Positions 21,503-31,970 of a stretch of 64,000 nt of DNA are shown here, piece by piece. Every line of letters begins with the position of its first letter. Within the stretch, counting starts at the first letter, position 1. The notes under the pieces were generated by a model that worked only from the letters and a program-made list of their open reading frames with translations, was not told the origin of the DNA and ran no database searches. The stretch covers positions 47,317,227 to 47,381,226 of the forward strand of contig JASWHV010000016.1 in the NCBI GenBank assembly GCA_030760725.1. The letters run 5' to 3'. The DNA comes from Neostapfia colusana (lineage: Eukaryota; Streptophyta; Magnoliopsida; Poales; Poaceae). A program made the position numbers and the translations under genes.

Positions 21503-24165
21503 GCAAGTGTGGGAAAGTTATGTCATGCATGGCTAGAGCAAGGAGAGGTTAAACTCATGGTTAAAGCACTACGCAATAATTATCTATCACCTTAGCTTAT
21601 TAAGCACCTACATTACTACACAGGTGAAATGGTCCCAATCCCTCAACCCATCATCAATATCAAGTAAGCATAGTCTCATTTCCAATGTTAAGCTTCCGCT
21701 TAATATCATCAACTTCCCAATCCATCATTCTCTAATCATGAATAAGTCCAAGCCGCTCTTGACCGTGAGCACGGCTATCTTGACAGTTTTGACTCTGTAG
21801 AGTTTGCACCACTGTATCCACATGTTGTGATTTCATCCCCCGTTGCCGGGTGGACTAAAAGAACCTCCATTATGCCAGTGGCCGCGAACCACGTTCACAC
21901 TTCACAGGTGTGTAGCCAGGAGATCACTACGAGGCCTTTACAAAGGGATTCCCGATGAGCGTGGGCCCACTGAGGTTTCACCCCTAACAGCATACAAGAG
22001 GCTCCAACCCCGCTGCAGTGGCCCCCTCTTGAGCCTTGCGGTTCATAAGGTAGTCCAGCTAACACCTATTCCCCACACCATACAAAACACCCATACTACG
22101 ACGGGGATACACCTAATTAATTGGCCAAGCTGCCCCATCTCAGCATGTGGTTGGCACGGTAAAGCCAGGTTACATGCTCCATGAACCGGTCCTTAGGATC
22201 CAGGCAAGTACTAAACACAAACCCGAGTCTCGTGCACCCAGCACCAACCAAATCATCCAACTTGCCTCGATCCCTACCTCTACATAACTCATAATATCTC
22301 ATTCAAGAATAAGGTAAATAAATTGATGATCTCCTATCCCATTCTAAGCATGGCTAAGCATAAGCATATGAATAAATGACATGATAAAATAAATCCCAAC
22401 CCAAGCTATAAGGAAACAAGGTAATGCAATTCTAGAGAAACTTCCTAGCATGGGTTTCATATTTTAATTGACAACGCAAATAATTCTATCTACACATCCT
22501 AGCATCGGATCAAAGTGGTCAAGGACACTTGCCTTCTTCCTGCTGCTCTGGGAATGGAAAGTCTTGGTCTTGGAAGGGGAGAATTTGCTCTGGGGCAGGT
22601 TCTATTCATGCCAATACACATAGCAAAAGAAAACAACAATCCATAAGGCATAGTTCACACTTTCACTTCATACAAACCACACATACATACCTATGAAAGT
22701 CATTCACATTTCTAAGTGTTGTGGTTACTCTTCATGTGTTGATTTTTTGCCTACATTCACCTTTAAACATATATATATTATTTCTATCTTCTATGTTCAG
22801 ATTTCTATTTGCACACTATATATGAAGTTCCAATTTGAACAAATTCTTTATATTTAATTATTACACTTCTTAGCCACAAAGTTTGTATAAAAGGTATTTT
22901 CCTACTCCAAATAGGTTTTCAGATCTTCTACCACATCCTAAACTGAAGTTTTTGGATTTGGAGACTTCATTTATCATTTTCTAATTATGCATACCTATTT
23001 TCCTATATTTTTCAGATTTTTTTTCTATGCCTAAAAGTGAGTTTTAATATTAAATAGTAGAACATGTCATCTAAACAGAATAGGTACTGATCTAAAATAT
23101 TACATAATATATTTTTGAACTTCTCCTCTGCTGTGAATTAATTTAAATTTATTTGATCAGTTTTCATAATTATTTCCTAGCCTAAAAATGTGTTTCTAGA
23201 ACTAATAAATATGAACAATCAATTAGACAGATTCTTTTCAGCTTAAAATCTATTTTTAACTCATTCTAAAGTTTTCCAAGTGCTAGGAGAGTTTAAATTT
23301 GAATTTACAATGTGTTTGCCTCACCTTTTAAATTTAAATCCTAATCACATATTCAAATCTTTGAATTTAATATCACATAGGATCAAGAAGGTACATCCAC
23401 CCTACTACAGGGTCTAATTTATTATTTCATAAATTTCCAGGGGTCTAACTACACATAACAGAGGGGTTTTCCTAATTTTTATTAAGTCCAGGGGCTAAAA
23501 CTGATTTTTAAATGAATTTACACGGATTTCTGAAGTTCCAGGGGCTAGATTAGAAGTTTCCGGGGCTAGCTCGTGTTTTCCGAGATCCCCAGGGGGTAGC
23601 GCGTAAGAATCGCGGCCTTTATAACGCGGGGCTGATGTGGACCGTCCGATTTAAAGTGGACGGCTCAGATTAGATCATCGAACTGGTACGCGCGGGTTTA
23701 ATTCTACCGTGCGATTTAAAATAGACGGCCCTCAAGTGGCCACGTCGCCCTGGCCGGAGCCAGCCCGCGCGCGCGGCAGCGCGCGGCGGCGGGGGTGGCG
23801 ATCTCGCCGGCGCAGCCTCGGCTTTTGCCGCTACTCGTTAGAACTTGCATCTTTTTGCATGGATCGGCTGCGGAGGGGTAGGGGAGGCTCACCGAGAGGT
23901 TTTCCAGCACTCGGAGGTCCTGGAAGTGGGTCGGCGGCGAGCTTCAACGGCGACAATCTTCGGTGCACGTCGGAACAGCTGCTAGGGCGCGAAACTTGTC
24001 GTTTCCTTCACGTGCAGGGCTCCCTGGGGGTGGTGGAGCACGATCAGCGCGTTAGATCAGATAATCCGAGCAATGATCGAAGGAAAACGGGGATTGAATC
24101 TTCGGTTCTCACCGGAGAGAAGAACGGCCGATCGGGGGGGGGGGGGAACAGGGCGATTGTCGGCG

Positions 24166-24173
24166 TTTATATA
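24166..24173 (-). promoter_or_regulatory. Probable TATA box, LTR of element D (5' copy)
   Basis: The minus strand reads CTATATAAACG, matching the copy at 16651-16658. Confidence 0.55.
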
Positions 24174-24646
24174 GGCGAGGGAGGGCGGCGGTCTGTTGGG
24201 ATCGAGTTTGAGACGTCCGGGACCAGAATTCGGGCTGGGGCGCGGGTTTCCGGAGTTTGTTGAGATCGGGCGCGGAGAAGAGTCCGGTTGGTTGGCGCGA
24301 GCGGGAGGTAGGAGATGACACGCGGGCCCCGCGTGTCAGTGAGAGGGAGAGAGGGGCGCGGGTTTGGGGCTGGCGCGGGGAGATTGGGCCGGCTGGTGGG
24401 TTTCGGCCCACTGGCCAGAGGGGTTTTTCTTTTTCTTTTTCCTTTTCTTTTCTGTTTTGATTTGAATTTGAATTTGAATTTCTGCACCACATGCAGTACG
24501 TCCAAAAATTTTTAAATTCCCCTCTTAATAGTTTTTGGGGTGTTACATTCTTCTTCTAGAATACTGAGCAATTCAGTATGTAAGTTTGTCCTCAATCAAT
24601 TCTTCTTTATTTAAATTATCCATTTCTTCATATTCCTCTAAAACCT

Positions 24647-25498
24647 TTAATTTCTCAATAATTTCTTTCTTCCTCTTCTTAGAAATTCCAGCCTTATTAA
24701 GGCCCTATCCCTTAAAGAATTTTTTGAATTTTTTAATTTGAACAGAACTAAACTCAGCATATCCTTATCCGTTGTTGGTTCTTTCCATATTCTTTTCATT
24801 GTTGGCAGAAAATCTTCATTTTTTAACAATAATAACTCAAAGTGAAATGTAATCACTTTAATTGGTTTATTAACTTCAGTTTTTAATACTAGAGGATTAT
24901 GATAGGACAAATTTCTTGGTTTCTTGTATATATGTACTAGAGGAAAAATTGTTTCCCATTCTCTAGACATAAGTACTCTATAACTTCCAAGGTTTGCTTG
25001 ATATGATTTTTTGACCAGATAAATTTTCCTCTAGTAATATTGATTTCTCTTAATTCATTAATATTGATGATATTATTAAACATCTCAGAAAATCTATTTG
25101 GTATAAACTTTTTGTTCTTCTCTTCCATATTCCTTATTATATTAAAGTCCCCTCCCATTATATAAGGAAGAGAGGTTTTGCATAAAATGATGCTAATTCC
25201 AATAGGAATTCTTCCTTGTAACTATCTTGGGCAGCTCCATATACATTAGCTCCATTTTAACTCCAATTTTTTATCCAATAATTTCACTTGGCAGATGTAT
25301 TTCCCATCTACCTTATTCACATTATCAAAATTTCTAATACTCACCCAATCAGTATACCTCCTGTAGCAGGAATCCAATGCCAAAGATAAGACTGCCCTGG
25401 GTCTAAAGATCTAGTCAAAGAATTAGGAATACCCCTGAGCATGGTCTATTGAACTACCCTTTTTTTCCTCACACCCCTACAGTTCCAGAAAAGACATG
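24647..25498 (-). pseudogene. LINE ORF2 endonuclease (EEP type), broken
   Basis: The ORF2 start is visible at 25498 (minus strand MTCLFWNCRGVRKKR), typical of L1 endonucleases, followed by an in-frame stop and decayed sequence. An open stretch (25158-24937) then holds the conserved GGDFNIIR motif, with the catalytic Asp and Asn, and the segment INELREI followed by GKFIWSKN. A further stretch (24970-24647) is the linker to the RT. The endonuclease would nick target DNA to prime reverse transcription. Frameshifts and stops break it into pieces. Confidence 0.8.
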
Positions 25499-25629
25499 TC
25501 ATATAATCGACTTATTTTTCTTTACAATTCTTTTTGGGCCAAGATTTTCCTGACCTTTCCTGTTTATATATATCGAAGCTATAGTTATTTTACTTCTTCT
25601 GGCCTGAGAAATAGGTTTTTTATCCCCTT

Positions 25630-25893
25630 TTACTTTATTCCTTTTCGTTTTTTAGATTTCCTCTGTCTCCTTTTCCTCTTCTCTAGGTTATCTTCATTTA
25701 TCCACCCTAGCTTTAAAACATTATTGTAATCATGTTCTTCTAAACATAGGCTGGATTTATAATCATCCTTAGTAATATAGGCCTTTTTGGCATATATAGC
25801 AGATCTAACTGCCTCCAAATCTCTAATAATATTTATTTTGTCAAAATTAGATGTATTTATTCTGATACCCATATCTTGAGCTGGTTTAGCCAT
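25630..25893 (-). pseudogene. Tail of LINE ORF1 (tentative)
   Basis: An 87-codon minus-strand stretch just upstream of the ORF2 start, ending in a run of Lys/Arg (KRKRRQRKSKKRKGIK). Position fits the C-terminus of ORF1, the RNA-binding protein of L1-type LINEs, but no zinc knuckle or RNA-binding motif is visible, so the call rests on position. Confidence 0.45.
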
Positions 25894-26969
25894 ATCAAAA
25901 TTTAAAACACAATAAAACTATTACAACTGGTCATGATACATATGAACTAAAACATAATTGGAGAGACTATCACTGCACTAGATCCGTCTTTCCTATAGTG
26001 GCAAGACGTTTGAGCAATCATTTTACATATGCAAAACGAGTTAAGATCCTCTGCAATTCAGCCTCTGGGGCAGGGCAGGGCCGGGGGAACTACCTCCGTC
26101 CCCACCCCGTCCCCATTTTGCTTGACAGGGCAAAAACTTGGGCAGGGCCGGGGGAACTACCTCCGTCCCCACCCGGTCCCCATTTTGCTTGACAGGGCAA
26201 AAACTTGCCATGTCCCCATTAAGGCCCCATCGGGATCGACATCGGCTCAAAGCAGAGGTTGATAGGGAGGTATAGATAGTGACGATCTCGTCGAGAAGGA
26301 GGCAGGTGTCGTGCTGGCATTATTAGCGATAGCGGCGTCAAGACACGTCTTCGATGGCATCCAAATGCGTGCGGGCCAGAGCGTCGGCGGCGACGTCTAG
26401 ACATGGGTAATTAGCGACGACGTCGATTGGTGACTTCGTCGAGATGGGCGGCTGGTGATGCATGCATATCTATGGCCATCGTCATCGTCGGCAGTGTGAA
26501 TTCATTGCCATCGTCGAGAAAAGAATAGAGAGGAGAGAGAGATCACGGGGTTGCTCTATCGCCCGATTGAAGCCGTGTGACCGAGAAAAGTGCTAGCTTC
26601 CGGCGACTCAACAGGCACATCAAGTATTTAAATATACTACCTCTGTATTTTTCTTTTCTTCACATCAGTTAGTACAAATCTGTGCTAACCAATGTCAACA
26701 AACAAAATATAGAGGTAGTGTTCAATGATAAAAGAAAGAAAGTAGAGGAAAAAAAACTTGTGTGTTCTGCAGTAAAAATGAGACAATTCACCGTCTATTT
26801 TTTTAGGTGTGTGGTAGCTCAAAGCGTATAGTGTGATATTTCCGAGGCAGTGGGCTCCTATATCAATTGTGACTTTGAATCTGTAGCTAAACTGTGGTTA
26901 ACTAAGAAGAAATGTGATCTGAATATGCCCACTTTCAGCATCACTGTGGGGGTGCGGAAGCTAAGAAAT
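25894..26969. other. Stretch without a gene
   Basis: Contains the 67-bp tandem repeat at 26073-26206 and a CG-rich patch (26230-26540) with several GTCGAGA/CGTCG words. I see no gene. It may belong to an unrecognised DNA transposon. Confidence 0.45.
26073..26206. repeat. 67-bp tandem duplication
   Basis: Two near-identical 67-bp units, 26073-26139 and 26140-26206, starting GGGCAGGGCCGGGGGAAC and ending in GGGCAAAAACTTG. Origin unknown. Confidence 0.9.
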
Positions 26970-26971
26970 TA

Positions 26972-27071
26972 CTCTCTCCATTCTAAAATAAATGACGTTT
27001 AGCGTAAAAATCTATTTTAGTCTAAATTAAATTAGCTATACTAAACGTCATTTAATTCAAAATAGAGGGAA
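26972..27071. mobile_element. Stowaway-like MITE, 100 bp
   Basis: Terminal inverted repeats CTCTCTCCATTCTAAAATAA and (reverse complement of the right end) TTCCCTCTATTTTGAATTAA, both followed by ATGACGTTTA, and the TA target duplication at 26970-26971 and 27072-27073. The length, TA site and CTCCCTCC-type ends are those of Tc1/mariner-related Stowaway elements of grasses. Confidence 0.85.
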
Positions 27072-27073
27072 TA

Positions 27074-28428
27074 CGTGTGTTTCAGAATGGTGTTTGGAAG
27101 GATCCGACTGTGATCCGGGACGCGATAGAGTTTTACTTATGATCATAGCGTGAAGAATCCTACGTCCTGCGGACGTTACCTGAGCAAGTGGTGAGAAGAC
27201 TCCAGAGAGTCGAGATGAGATAGCAACACAAGAAGACCTGAAACTGTTCTAGAACAAACGCTTCGAAATGGAAGCTGACTTGGGAACAAACTTATCGACT
27301 ACTGCACGTATTCTACAGCGGACTTGTAAAAGCAACCAGTGGCACAACAATGTAAGGCTTCATTTACAACATAGCAACAAGTGCAAAAGAGCTTTCAACA
27401 AAAAAAGTTAAAACTTCTTCTATTGCTAAATAAACTAGGCTATAGCTGGTATATGATGAAACGATTATCCAAAGGGTGACGCTCAGTGGTTTGATCTTCA
27501 GTCAGCTCCTATGGTATGATACAGGTACTGAAGCTACAGAAAATTTTAAATTTTGGAAGATAGCTGGTTCTATGCCTATCTAGTAGAAAGATAAGCTGAG
27601 AAAGCGCTCACAATATATATCAAGAGATGACTCGAGTACACTGACTGAATCGTGTTCCACTCACGGTCATTTATGTTTATTGCCGCTTTACATGATATTT
27701 AGTCCTTTTACACTACTCAGTATCTGCTAAAATTAATTTTGCCACTCCAGTCAAGCCAATAAGAGAATAATTCCAACAAATAACAGTAAAATAAAATCAT
27801 AAAACATTATAAAAATAAAAACAATATTTGATTGATTTGAATTCGATTTTATATTTTTAATGATTTGGTCACTCCAGTCTGGCCAACAAGTGAGCAATTA
27901 AACAATCAAATCAGGAAATATAAAAGAGAGTCAAAAAATCTTAAGATTTGGATTGAACATGATTTTACATTTTTTTAATGAAACTCCTACATCTTAGCAC
28001 GGCTAAAACTAGAAACATTATTACCAATCCCATATTTGGATTTTATTCTGCACTATAGCGCACTATAGTTAATATTTCCTAATATGAAAAATTCTCATGA
28101 CTTTTTCTAATTTCCACTATTTTTCGAAGCTCAAAACTCAAAAGTGGCAGTGACCTAAAAAGGGTGTCAAATGAGAACATGGGCTTTTTCGGTCAATGAA
28201 AAAATGAGAAGATGGCTAGTTGGGATGTGAGAATGGGCAAAAGGCCCACCTAGAGATCTGATCCACACTGGCTCCTTTGTAGATTGTTATTTTTGGTCAT
28301 CTAACAAGAAATCAAAGTTATGGATTAAGATTTCAAATCATTTCTTACAGTTGGCCCAAAGAGCCCACTCAACTAGAGGCCGTGGAGCCTGTGGAGATTC
28401 ATTTTCATTTTTTGACAGGACGTGGAGA
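27074..28428. other. Intergenic stretch, no gene
   Basis: AT-rich sequence without convincing ORFs. Contains the tandem duplication at 27741-27985. Confidence 0.5.
27741..27985. repeat. ~127-bp imperfect tandem duplication
   Basis: Unit 1 starts GCCACTCCAGTCAAGCCAA at 27741 and unit 2 GTCACTCCAGTCTGGCCAA at 27868. Both end in an AT-rich stretch with GATTTTA-CATTTTTTTAATGA-like words. Confidence 0.65.
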
Positions 28429-28519
28429 TCACTTGTCATACATGAATGCTGCTCCCTTGAAGTTTGGGTGCATCAACCAGGTCATGAACAGCAGCTTCAA
28501 GTCATACCAAATCGGGACC
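28429..28519 (-). pseudogene. HVA22: Relic of an HVA22 exon
   Basis: The minus-strand translation from 28519 reads VPIWYDLKLLF, MTWLMHPNFKGAAFMYDK and then a stop (28431-28429). It lines up with the start of exon 4 of the intact HVA22-like gene at 37563-38362 (IPVWYELKLLFIAWLVLPNF, GAAFIYGK). Even the splice acceptor CAG at 28522-28520 is kept at the same phase. Homology stops after the Lys codon; the serine-rich tail and the earlier exons are not found nearby. The match covers about 90 bp, so it is a decayed fragment of a second gene copy on the same strand, about 9.3 kb away. It could also be a fragment carried by a transposon. Confidence 0.85.
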
Positions 28520-28587
28520 CTGTAATTTGATAAGGAGTTTTATTGACAACCAACGTTGTCACTCCGAAAAAAATTGAAACTTCCTGC

Positions 28588-28963
28588 AGTTATATTTCTG
28601 AATTGTTAATGGCTGTAATCTGTGGGTACTTAATGTATGAACTCGTTAATCTGAGTTGAATTACCTCCGTGTCTAATGATGATAGCAGTCGCTGCAGTGA
28701 CGGATCGACGCAGCGAAGAGTCGACGCCGTGATGGTGACGGCGGCCGGAGGTGACGAAGAAGGACGTGGTAGTGTTGGGGCCTTCCCCTCACTGTTGCGG
28801 CTGAGTGATCGGTATAGAATGAGTTTGATTGGCTGCCACGTCTGCGGCATGCCTCTCTTATATAATGCGCAGGGTGAAAGGGGGCCACAACCATTAGAAG
28901 GCAAGTGCCCTCCATTAGGGCTTCTAATAGGCCGAACAAGTCCGGTTGGAGGTCAACCTAACA
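28588..28963 (-). repeat. Copia 3' LTR
   Basis: On the minus strand it starts TGTTAGGTTGACC after the purine tract and ends ATATAACT (expected ATATAACA). Similar throughout to 36145-36510. Confidence 0.8.
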
Positions 28964-29899
28964 ATCACCCCCTTGATTTCCAGAGATCAAGATATAACTT
29001 AAATCTCTTAATTTTGGACTAAAACATACACTTTCTTAACAACTGGACTTAGTGTCTATTTCTTAACGTTCGATATATAGAGCACGTCGCATTAAGATAG
29101 CCTATTACGCACTATCTGACTCGACGACCACAATATACGTTACATTCGGAAATAAACCTTACTCTTAGTTTGGCCCCTTAATATTCAGAGATCATAGGCT
29201 TTACCATAACCCCATGCTAGCTATGTGTTTTCTAAAACACACTGGGTAATAAGGCTTTATTAAGTAGATCCACAAGCATTTGCTTGATACTTATATGCTC
29301 AATACTGATAATATAATCCTGGATTTTCTCCTTCACAACGTAAAACTTACTATCAATGTGTTTGGCAGCACATCTAACTCGTTGCTTTAGGAGTAAAACA
29401 ACTTAAGTGGTTTTAACGCTGTTGACCACTCTTAAACAAAGTATAATAGTTCTTTTACCTACTCGACAACCTCATACATAATACAAAGTTGGTATGCATC
29501 GTTCACGATGCAGTGACCACTCATTTGGAGCTTTTCCACAATAAAGCTCCAACTGCGAGTGTTAAAAAACTGATGTGGATTTTACTACATCTCGCAGACG
29601 CTAAGTCTTAGTAGCCCATTATCTCATGGGCATCTATTCTTACCCAACTTATCACCTTAGTCACTTACAAAATTGCAAGACATTCTTACCTCCATTCCAG
29701 TGATATATATCTGGATTTAATTACTTATGTCAAAAAACATCGCGATTACTTAAACTACGTCAAGGTGCATTGTTACTTGAGCAAACTCTAACTTTCCGAC
29801 AGCAGAAGCATACGGAACCGATTTTATTTGATCGATCTCTCATTGATTCCCAAACTTATCACCTTGACTATAAGAGCAGGCAAGAACTTATACTCATGC

Positions 29900-30330
29900 A
29901 TACTACACTTTCTTACATTATTGTAGATATGTATTACATGATTTTCTAATACCCCTTACTATATCTAGGTGAATCTCAATTCTCAGCACATAGGAAACGT
30001 CACCAAGATCTTTATTCAAAAATCTGAGGACAAAACACTTACTTTCTAATAGTAGATCAACATTACTGCTTACAAACAGTATGTCATCCACACACTAAGA
30101 AAAGGAAAATAAGTTTTCCTCTCCTAAACTCAGTGTAAATATAATTGTTCTCCTTATCATCTTATAAAACCCAAATCTTCATATACTTCTATCAAACATG
30201 AGATATCTCTACTTAGACACTTACTTCAATCAATAAATGGATTTTATTCATCAGTAACTCATATTTCCATCCTTTCCATAACAAAACTCTTAGGTTGAGT
30301 CATGTAGACATTCTAATGTAGATCCCTATT
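29900..30330 (-). pseudogene. Copia reverse-transcriptase relic
   Basis: No open frame remains, but the minus strand around 30105-30060 still reads VDDILFVSSNV, the catalytic (Y)VDD motif of Copia RT, followed downstream by a KDLG-like and a RIEIHLD-like segment at their usual spacing. Upstream, at 30300-30340, lies a stretch resembling the FLNG-to-VYM region that precedes it. Many stops and frameshifts; only the order of motifs supports the call. Confidence 0.6.
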
Positions 30331-30734
30331 AAGGAAAGTCTTCCTTGCATTCCTCAAAGTATAATGTGTCACTAATGTCATTATTCTTACTTTAAATCTT
30401 TCAAGATTTCATTTGGAGTCACATTTACTCTTGGAGACCCATTACAGTCTACTAATTTAGCTCCTTAGGAAACTAATGATTCTTAAATCACTGTAATGAG
30501 TGAGAATCACCCATGGCTTATTCAAATAAGGTGGGATCATCCTCAATTTGAATTCCTTAACACTTTGTTGGCTCATCATAATCAATGAGGTTGTCATCAC
30601 TCTTCATCATTATTAGCCACTAATGATGAATAATCAACCATAGTGTCGGTACCCTCAATATGGGGTACCCCCGCGCACAGGGAAAAACCGTGTAAGGACT
30701 TCGCCCCCTCCGCAGGGGCGAACTCCGAGGGCAC

Positions 30735-31240
30735 CACGTGTCCAGCGGGGCCGGACCTCCCTTTCCTCAGAGGAGAGCTCCGGGCCCGCCACGTGGCTAG
30801 CAGAGCCGGACCTCCCCTCTCCACGGGGAGAGCTCCGAAGGCTCCACGTGTCCAGCAGGCCCGGACCTCCCTCTCCTTAGAGGAGAGCTCCGGGCCCGCC
30901 ACGTGGCCAGTAGAGCCGGACCTCCCCCCTCCGCGGGGAGAGCTCCGAAGGCTCCACGTGTCCAGCGGGGCCGGACCTCCCTCTCCTCAAAGGAGAGCTT
31001 CGGGCCCGCCACGTGGCCAGCAGAGCCGGACCTCCCCCCTCCTCGGGGAGAGCTCCGAAGGCTCCACGTGTCCAGCGGGGCCGGACCTCCCTCTCCTCAG
31101 AGGAGAGCTCCGGGCCCGCCACGTGGCCAGCAGAGCCGGACCTCCCCTCTCCGTGGGGAGAGCTCCGAAGGCTCCACGTGTCCAGCGGGGCCGGACCCCT
31201 CCCCTTTCTCCTCAGAGTAGGGCTTCAGGCCCGCCACGTG
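30735..31240. repeat. G-box array, ten CACGTG motifs at 55-bp spacing
   Basis: CACGTG starts at 30735, 30790, 30845, 30900, 30955, 31010, 31065, 31120, 31175 and 31235: eight intervals of exactly 55 bp and one of 60. Motifs alternate between CCACGTGTCC and CCACGTGGCC, so the full repeat is 110 bp. Each gap holds a CCGGACCTCCC word and a CTCTCCTCAGAGGAGAGCTC-like palindrome or a CGGGGAGAGCTCCGAAGG word. ACGTGTC and ACGTGGC fit the ABA-response element consensus ACGTG(G/T)C. Confidence 0.95.
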
Positions 31241-31645
31241 GCAGCGAAGCAGCGCTGCCTACCCAGCGCGGTAGGCAGCAAGAGTAAAGCCGCAACATGC
31301 CCTGTCCGTTCAAGGTATTCAAGACCCGCGCCTTCCCAAGACGCGGGGCACGTCTGACAGGCGCCACTATGGCCAGTCATGGTCAAGATAGGACGCGCCT
31401 TCCCAAGACATGAAGACAGGCACGCAATGTCAGAAGCTGTACACCAATAAACATAGAAACAAGACATCCCCTGCCGCCCCTGCCATCATCAACCACTACG
31501 CCTAGCTTGCGGCGTGGGCAAGGCGGCAGGCTGAAGACTCAGAAGCCCTCGCTGCGTTAATGCAGATACGGTAGATGGCAGAGATCTCCCCGGGACCACA
31601 TGTCGGGTCCCGGGGCCCCCTTTGTAAGCCGCCTGAGCCTTGGAC

Positions 31646-31653
31646 TATAAAAG
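31646..31653 (+). promoter_or_regulatory. TATA box of Tat-family solo LTR
   Basis: TATAAAAG in CCTTGGACTATAAAAGGC, 406 bp downstream of the last G-box. Confidence 0.65.
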
Positions 31654-31970
31654 GCTCGGGTAGGCAACGTTGCAAGGGGTTCGGTTCGCACCCCAGTCGG
31701 TTTGAACTCTAGTAGACACTCAGTTCATCCTCAAGCTTAGAACTCCGGTTCTAAGCACCAAGCAATACACAGAGCACCTCTGCTCACCATGGACGTAGGG
31801 TTTTACGCTCCGGCGGCCCGAACCACGTAAAAACCCTTGTGTTCATCTCCTTCCTTCGTCCAAACACGCGTAGACTCTCCGAGAGGACTAGCCCCTCCGA
31901 AAAAGAACCTCCGCGGGCTGCCTAGAGCAGGCCTGGGAGAAGTGTCGACCGTAGACGCTTCGACACATAG

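Larger units (their letters stand above)
21143..24547 (-). mobile_element. Tekay element D, 5'-side LTR
   Basis: 3,405 bp, from TGTAACACCCC at 24547 (minus strand) to GGGTGTGACA at 21143, flanked by TTCTT on both sides (21138-21142, 24548-24552). It therefore looks like a complete solo-type insertion by itself. Contains TATATAAA (24173-24166), a G13 run (24134-24146) where the other LTR reads GGGGGG, and the shared inverted repeat (21484-21502). Confidence 0.92.
24553..25893 (-). mobile_element. L1-type LINE, 5' half
   Basis: Continues the LINE at 10931-13638. Minus-strand order: tail of a first ORF, start of ORF2, endonuclease, then the linker towards the RT. The 5' end beyond 25893 is not defined. 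Confidence 0.83.
30644..31965 (+). mobile_element. Solo LTR of a Tat-family Ty3 element
   Basis: Starts TGTCGGTACCCTC and ends CGCTTCGACA (1,322 bp), flanked by perfect CATAG duplications (30639-30643, 31966-31970). It matches the LTRs of the Tat element at 41277-54156 at both ends. It contains the most regular G-box array of the window (30735-31240), TATAAAAG at 31646, and the leader CATGGACGTAGGG shared with the other copies. No internal region, so a solo LTR. It is inserted in the Copia element. Confidence 0.95.

Noticed and set aside
30735..31240. CRISPR-like array (regular direct repeats)
   Set aside because: The regular spacing recalls CRISPR, but the units have no unique spacers, the whole unit is repeated, and it lies in a plant LTR with target duplications.
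30643..31357. Long overlapping ORFs on both strands across the G-box array (up to 214 codons)
   Set aside because: They are produced by the GC-rich 55-bp repeat, which lacks stops in several frames at once. The translations are repeats of the same low-complexity words and overlap in up to four frames.
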